Assembly (NCBI RefSeq): GCF_900182645.1
Contig: NZ_FXTA01000007.1
Coordinates: 1-64,000, forward strand
DNA: 64,000 bases
Source of the DNA: Flavobacterium resistens
Lineage (GTDB): Bacteria; Bacteroidota; Bacteroidia; Flavobacteriales; Flavobacteriaceae
Direction: 5' to 3'
The translations under genes were made by a program, and so were the position numbers. This document shows, piece after piece, positions 60,518 to 64,000 of the stretch; position 1 is the first letter of the stretch, and the number at the start of each line of letters is the position of its first letter. Under the pieces are notes generated by a model. It was not told where the DNA came from and searched no databases. It saw nothing but the letters and a program-made list of their open reading frames with translations.

Positions 60518-61243
60518 ATGAAAAATAATAAAAAAACATTCGTACTTGTACATGCGGCATGGCATGGTGCATGGTCTTTCGATAAGACTAAAAAGAAATT
60601 AGAAGAATCAGATGTAAAAGTAATCACTTTTGACTTACCGGGACATGGTAAAGACAAGACTGAAATTAAAGATATTTCGCTTGCTGCCTATGTTCAAAAG
60701 GTAAAAGATGAAATCCTTAAATTGAATGAGCCTGTTGTTTTGGTGGGACACAGTTTAGCAGGGTTTGTAGTTTCGCAGGTAGCCGAAGAAATACCGGACA
60801 GAATTGAAAAATTGGTATTCATATCCGCTATGATTCCCTATGAAGGAAAAACTGCTTTTGACATAATTAGCGCAGATACAAAAAGTCAGCTTTTGCAAAA
60901 CTTAATTTTTTCAGAAGACAAAAGCTGGGCTACAGTAAATGAGGAAACGCTTAAAAATGTTGTGTACAACAGAGCCTCCGCAGAACAAATCATTGAAGCT
61001 ACACCGAATTTAGTACGTCAAGCTACCCAGCCGTTCTTTGCTGTAGTTGCAACCACTGCCAATACTTTCGGCAAAATTGACAAAACATACATTATCTGTG
61101 AGAACGATAAAATCATTTCATCTACTGCACAAAGAAATTTAATTGAACAAATTGGAATCCGTAAATCTCTCATACTTGATACCGGACATGTGCCGAATAT
61201 CGAAAACCCTGATGCACTGGCACTAGCAATTTTAGATTCATAA
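60518..61243 (+). CDS. Alpha/beta hydrolase (esterase-like)
   Basis: 241 residues. HAAWHGAWS oxyanion region, nucleophile S79 in LVGHSLAGF, ICENDKI with the acid, and His in DTGHVPNIENP. The pattern matches the hydroxynitrile lyase/methyl esterase-like subgroup of alpha/beta hydrolases. No signal peptide. It is the last gene of cargo block 2 and R4 follows 54 bp later. Confidence 0.88.
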   Translation: MKNNKKTFVLVHAAWHGAWSFDKTKKKLEESDVKVITFDLPGHGKDKTEIKDISLAAYVQKVKDEILKLNEPVVLVGHSLAGFVVSQVAEEIPDRIEKLVFISAMIPYEGKTAFDIISADTKSQLLQNLIFSEDKSWATVNEETLKNVVYNRASAEQIIEATPNLVRQATQPFFAVVATTANTFGKIDKTYIICENDKIISSTAQRNLIEQIGIRKSLILDTGHVPNIENPDALALAILDS

Positions 61244-61296
61244 TTTATTATAGATTAAATTATTTATCATAAGAGAAAGACATTTTTGAAATTGAC

Positions 61297-61545
61297 TTTA
61301 ACCGCTACAATAAATACAAAACAATTATCTTACAAATTCACCTGAAAATAAGTTAGTTTCTTTAAATTCTTCATAAAATGGTTTGTAAATTGTGTAGTAG
61401 GGTCACTTGAGGGGACATAAAATCACTAAAGACCTACAATGAAAGATTTAGAAAAATACTAAAAATAGGGCAAAAAAAAGTCCATTTTTTAAAAATGGAC
61501 TTTGAATTCAGAAAATGCATATTGTGAAATACACTCCCAGACAAT
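61297..61545 (+). repeat. R4, intergenic recombination-site-like repeat (right end of cargo block 2)
   Basis: Left arm aligns with R2, right arm aligns with R3. Core GTTTGT (61381-61386), GGGTCACTT (61400-61408), ACATAAA (61415-61421), then a hairpin AGTCCATTTTT/AAAAATGGACT. The minus strand keeps QFTNHFMKNLKKLTYFQVNL then stop. It occupies the first third of the 868 bp gap 61244-62111. Confidence 0.75.
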
Positions 61546-61690
61546 AACATTTAAGTCTGTTTTTAACATGACCCAATTATAAGGTACACAAGAGATACAA
61601 AAATAGTAAAATAGAACTATGGCTAGTTTTAGGTCATTCACTAAAATTTTCCTGCTGTTATTATTTCGATTTGATTCCAATCCAAACTAT

Positions 61691-61730
61691 AAACGCAATA
61701 TTTTCAAATTTCTATGAAAATATTGCGTTT
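61691..61730. repeat. Perfect 16-bp inverted repeat
   Basis: AAACGCAATATTTTCA at 61691-61706 pairs with TGAAAATATTGCGTTT at 61715-61730. It resembles a terminator, but no complete gene reads into it from either side, so it may be a relic of a lost gene. Confidence 0.5.
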
Positions 61731-61813
61731 AATTTTACTTCTTGATTGATTTTGTTTTTGCGTGAACATATTAGACAACTACCTCATTGATTGTTTTTAC
61801 ATTAAAGCCAAAA

Positions 61814-61882
61814 ATTGATTTATTTCAGTTCAAAAACCAAATTGGGATGGCTCCTCTTCAATATAGAAAAACACATAGCTGA
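61814..61882 (+). pseudogene. AraC-family regulator C-terminal remnant
   Basis: The frame reads LFQFKNQIGMAPLQYRKTHS then stop, matching the ends of AraC HTH domains (FKNQIGMTPLQYR). No intact upstream coding exists; the rest is degenerate or lost. It lies between R4 and the GH9 gene. Confidence 0.65.
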
Positions 61883-62111
61883 TATTTATAATACTATCCG
61901 ATCAATACTTCCTTACAATAAATTCACACTTTTATCACCTTTGATCGTTAAAACTGCTCGTGCATAGAATTAAGCAATCCAAAGCGCATCAATTCTTCTA
62001 TATTACGCTTCAAATTTATTATTCAGATTATTAGCAGAAAACTACATTTATAAGCTTATGTTCTTATTAAGCATAAGTTAATAAATATTAATCGCAATAA
62101 TTTATAAAATA

Positions 62112-64000
62112 ATGAAAAACAAAACTCTAATTGTTTTTGTATTACTGACGGTAATGCTTCAAATAAAAATGGAGGCACAAAACTTAAAACTTCATCCAAA
62201 AGGTTATTTTACTGCTCGCGGATTAGATGTAACCGTGTTTGATGACATTTATCCTGACGGCCATCAAACAGGTGTCACGATGATTCAACATGGTGAACGT
62301 GTTATGGCAAATGGAGATTTACGTTTAGAGATTTCGCCTGGTCAATGGTCTCCTGTTCCAAAAGAAGTAGAGAAGAAAATAGATCCTTCCACAAACACGA
62401 TTTCTCAAAGTTTATCCTATCCTGATGAAACTAAAAATCATATTGGTTTTAATCCGATAAATTATCCGGATTTGAAGTTGAAATATAAAGTAAACGTAAC
62501 ACCGACAGAAGGAAATAATTTCCGAATTACGGTTGATTTGGAAAATGAAGCTGATATAAAATGGTTAGGGAAAATTGGGTTTAATATCGAATTGTTTCCT
62601 GGTGATTTATTTGGAAAATCTTATATATGTGATGGAAATTTCGGCATTTTTACTCATTCTCCTTATGGGCCTCTTCAATCACAAATGGATGGACAGAATC
62701 TTGGCACTCCTCTCTGTAAAGGAAAAAAAATCACAATTGCACCTGAAAGCGATTTATCGAGAGTAACGATCCAGTCTAATATAGAAGATATTGCTTTATG
62801 GGATGGAAGAATCAATCATAATAACGGATGGTTTATTATCCGTTCCCCTATTTCTGCCAGATCCGGAAAAAGGGTTATAGACATTGTTGTTTCTCCAAAT
62901 GTTATTCCGAATTGGACTTACAAGCCCGTTGTTCAGGTTTCACAAGTCGGCTATTATCCGAAACAATCTAAAGTAGCTATTCTGGAAACAGATCCAAATG
63001 ATACAGAAACATCGGAAGTAATTTTGATAAAACATGATGAGCTTGGCAAGAAAAACATCAAAACTATAAAACCGAAAAAATGGGGCGACTTTTTAAGGTA
63101 TAATTATTATCAAATAGATTTTTCTGAGGTAAATGAGGAAGGAATGTACACATTGAGCTATAGAGGAAATGAAACTTCTCCATTTCAGATAAGCAAAAGA
63201 CTTTATGATCGAGATGTTTGGCAACCTATTCTGGAATACTTTTTACCGGTACAAATGTGCCACATGAGAGTCAATGAAAAGTACCGAATTTGGCATAACT
63301 TCTGTCATTTGGATGATGCCCAAATGGCGCCAGTAAATCTGAATCATTTTGATGGATATATTCAGGGACCATCGACACTTACAAAATATAAATCGAATGA
63401 AGTGGTTCCGAATCTAAATCAAGGAGGATGGCATGATGCGGGAGACGACGATTTAAGAGTCGAATCTCAAATAGGTACAGTATGGAATCTGGCACTTATG
63501 CTAGAAGAGTTTAATATCGAATCTTATGATGCGACTAGTATTGACATTGATAAAAAGATAGTTGAAATTCATCAGCCCGACGGCAAGTCGGATGCTTTGC
63601 AGCAAATGGAACACGGACTCGCCTCAATTTTGGGCGCATACCGTTCGATGGGACGTTTATATAGAGGAATAATTACCAACGATCTAAAACAATATGTTTT
63701 GCTTGGCGATTTTGGAGGAGTTACAGATAATAAATGGACTGCTAATCCAAGTGCCAAAGATGATGATCGATGGGTTTTTACCGAAGATAATCCTGACCGG
63801 GAATTATATGTTGCCGCTGGACTTGCTGCTTCTTACCGGGCTTTAAAGAAAACAAATCCCAAATTGGCCAATGAATGTTTGGAAACGGCCAAAGCGCTTT
63901 ACAAAACATCTTTGGCAAAATCAAAAAGAACAGAAAATAAAATAGCTATTCTTGTTGAATTAGCACTGTCAACAAATGAAACAAGTTACATCAATCAAAT
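62112..64000 (+). CDS. Glycoside hydrolase family 9 (cellulase-like), 3'-truncated by the window
   Basis: At least 629 residues and open at the window edge. A signal peptide (MKNKTLIVFVLLTVMLQIKMEAQ) leads into a beta-rich N-terminal region (about 25-275), a cellulase N-terminal Ig-like domain (about 290-370, VVQVSQVGYYPKQS) and the catalytic (alpha/alpha)6 domain. GGWHDAGD carries D442 and D445, the catalytic base pair of GH9. The C-terminal Glu acid lies beyond the window. It is the likely partner of the GH26 gene in glycan use. Confidence 0.85.
   Translation, partial: MKNKTLIVFVLLTVMLQIKMEAQNLKLHPKGYFTARGLDVTVFDDIYPDGHQTGVTMIQHGERVMANGDLRLEISPGQWSPVPKEVEKKIDPSTNTISQSLSYPDETKNHIGFNPINYPDLKLKYKVNVTPTEGNNFRITVDLENEADIKWLGKIGFNIELFPGDLFGKSYICDGNFGIFTHSPYGPLQSQMDGQNLGTPLCKGKKITIAPESDLSRVTIQSNIEDIALWDGRINHNNGWFIIRSPISARSGKRVIDIVVSPNVIPNWTYKPVVQVSQVGYYPKQSKVAILETDPNDTETSEVILIKHDELGKKNIKTIKPKKWGDFLRYNYYQIDFSEVNEEGMYTLSYRGNETSPFQISKRLYDRDVWQPILEYFLPVQMCHMRVNEKYRIWHNFCHLDDAQMAPVNLNHFDGYIQGPSTLTKYKSNEVVPNLNQGGWHDAGDDDLRVESQIGTVWNLALMLEEFNIESYDATSIDIDKKIVEIHQPDGKSDALQQMEHGLASILGAYRSMGRLYRGIITNDLKQYVLLGDFGGVTDNKWTANPSAKDDDRWVFTEDNPDRELYVAAGLAASYRALKKTNPKLANECLETAKALYKTSLAKSKRTENKIAILVELALSTNETSYINQ

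Noticed and set aside
61489..61680. 63-residue minus-strand frame beside R4
   Set aside because: Overlaps the R4 hairpin and has no recognisable domain.
1..64000. tRNA or rRNA genes as integration targets
   Set aside because: No cloverleaf-like or rRNA sequence was found by reading; the integrase module borders mnmE instead.

Overview
The window is AT-rich, gene-dense chromosomal DNA from a Bacteroidota bacterium, almost certainly a Flavobacterium. The evidence is the gliding-motility pair gldF-gldG directly upstream of dnaN, Bacteroidota-type families (DUF4294, DUF5777 barrel, long PurC, membrane MutS-like ATPase, SAM-like-domain tyrosine integrase), many exported proteins with a lipoprotein Cys or an ...AQ/...SFAQ signal cleavage site, and the general absence of Shine-Dalgarno sequences. 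No tRNA, rRNA or CRISPR array was seen.

Layout. 0-11 kb: a DUF4294 protein, an M42 aminopeptidase, then a two-component system followed by a four-gene heavy-metal RND efflux operon (TolC-like, adaptor, porin, CzcA-like pump) with three 11-12 bp direct repeats in front of it. 11-21 kb: a DUF2238 membrane protein, two paralogous ankyrin proteins around an SRPBCC protein, a GH26 glycosidase, purC, an S9 peptidase, DUF502, a HAD phosphatase, a DUF1801 protein and a cytochrome c lipoprotein. 21-36.7 kb: mostly core genes (phoH, a SAM hydrolase-like protein, gldF, gldG, dnaN, a DsbA-like protein, AraC, an amidohydrolase, a MutS-like ATPase, a universal stress protein, mnmE).

36.7-64 kb is mosaic. 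Directly after mnmE comes a recombination module (zinc-finger/double-HTH protein, tyrosine integrase, MerR-like HTH protein) preceded by two tandem arrays of short repeats. To its right four related intergenic repeats (R1 at 39.2 kb, R2 at 47.0 kb, R3 at 58.1 kb, R4 at 61.3 kb) lie in the same orientation. They bracket two blocks of accessory cargo. Block R1-R2 is a seven-gene minus-strand set (carbonyl and electrophile metabolism plus AraC). Block R3-R4 holds an SDR, a sigma factor and an alpha/beta hydrolase. Left and right arms of the four repeats assort independently around a core of about 40 bp: R2 and R4 share a left arm, R1 and R2 share one right arm, R3 and R4 share another. That pattern is expected of site-specific exchange and is the most unusual thing in the window.

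Between R2 and R3 lie an ECF sigma/anti-sigma pair and a haem-centred segment: hemA, a lipoprotein with a truncated-globin-like domain that keeps the proximal His, a DUF5777 barrel, an OB-fold protein, a cytochrome c lipoprotein, two YceI proteins, an AraC regulator, hemH and a fasciclin protein. After R4 there is an AraC gene remnant, and the window ends inside a GH9 cellulase-like gene. All functions are read from sequence motifs; no database search was run.
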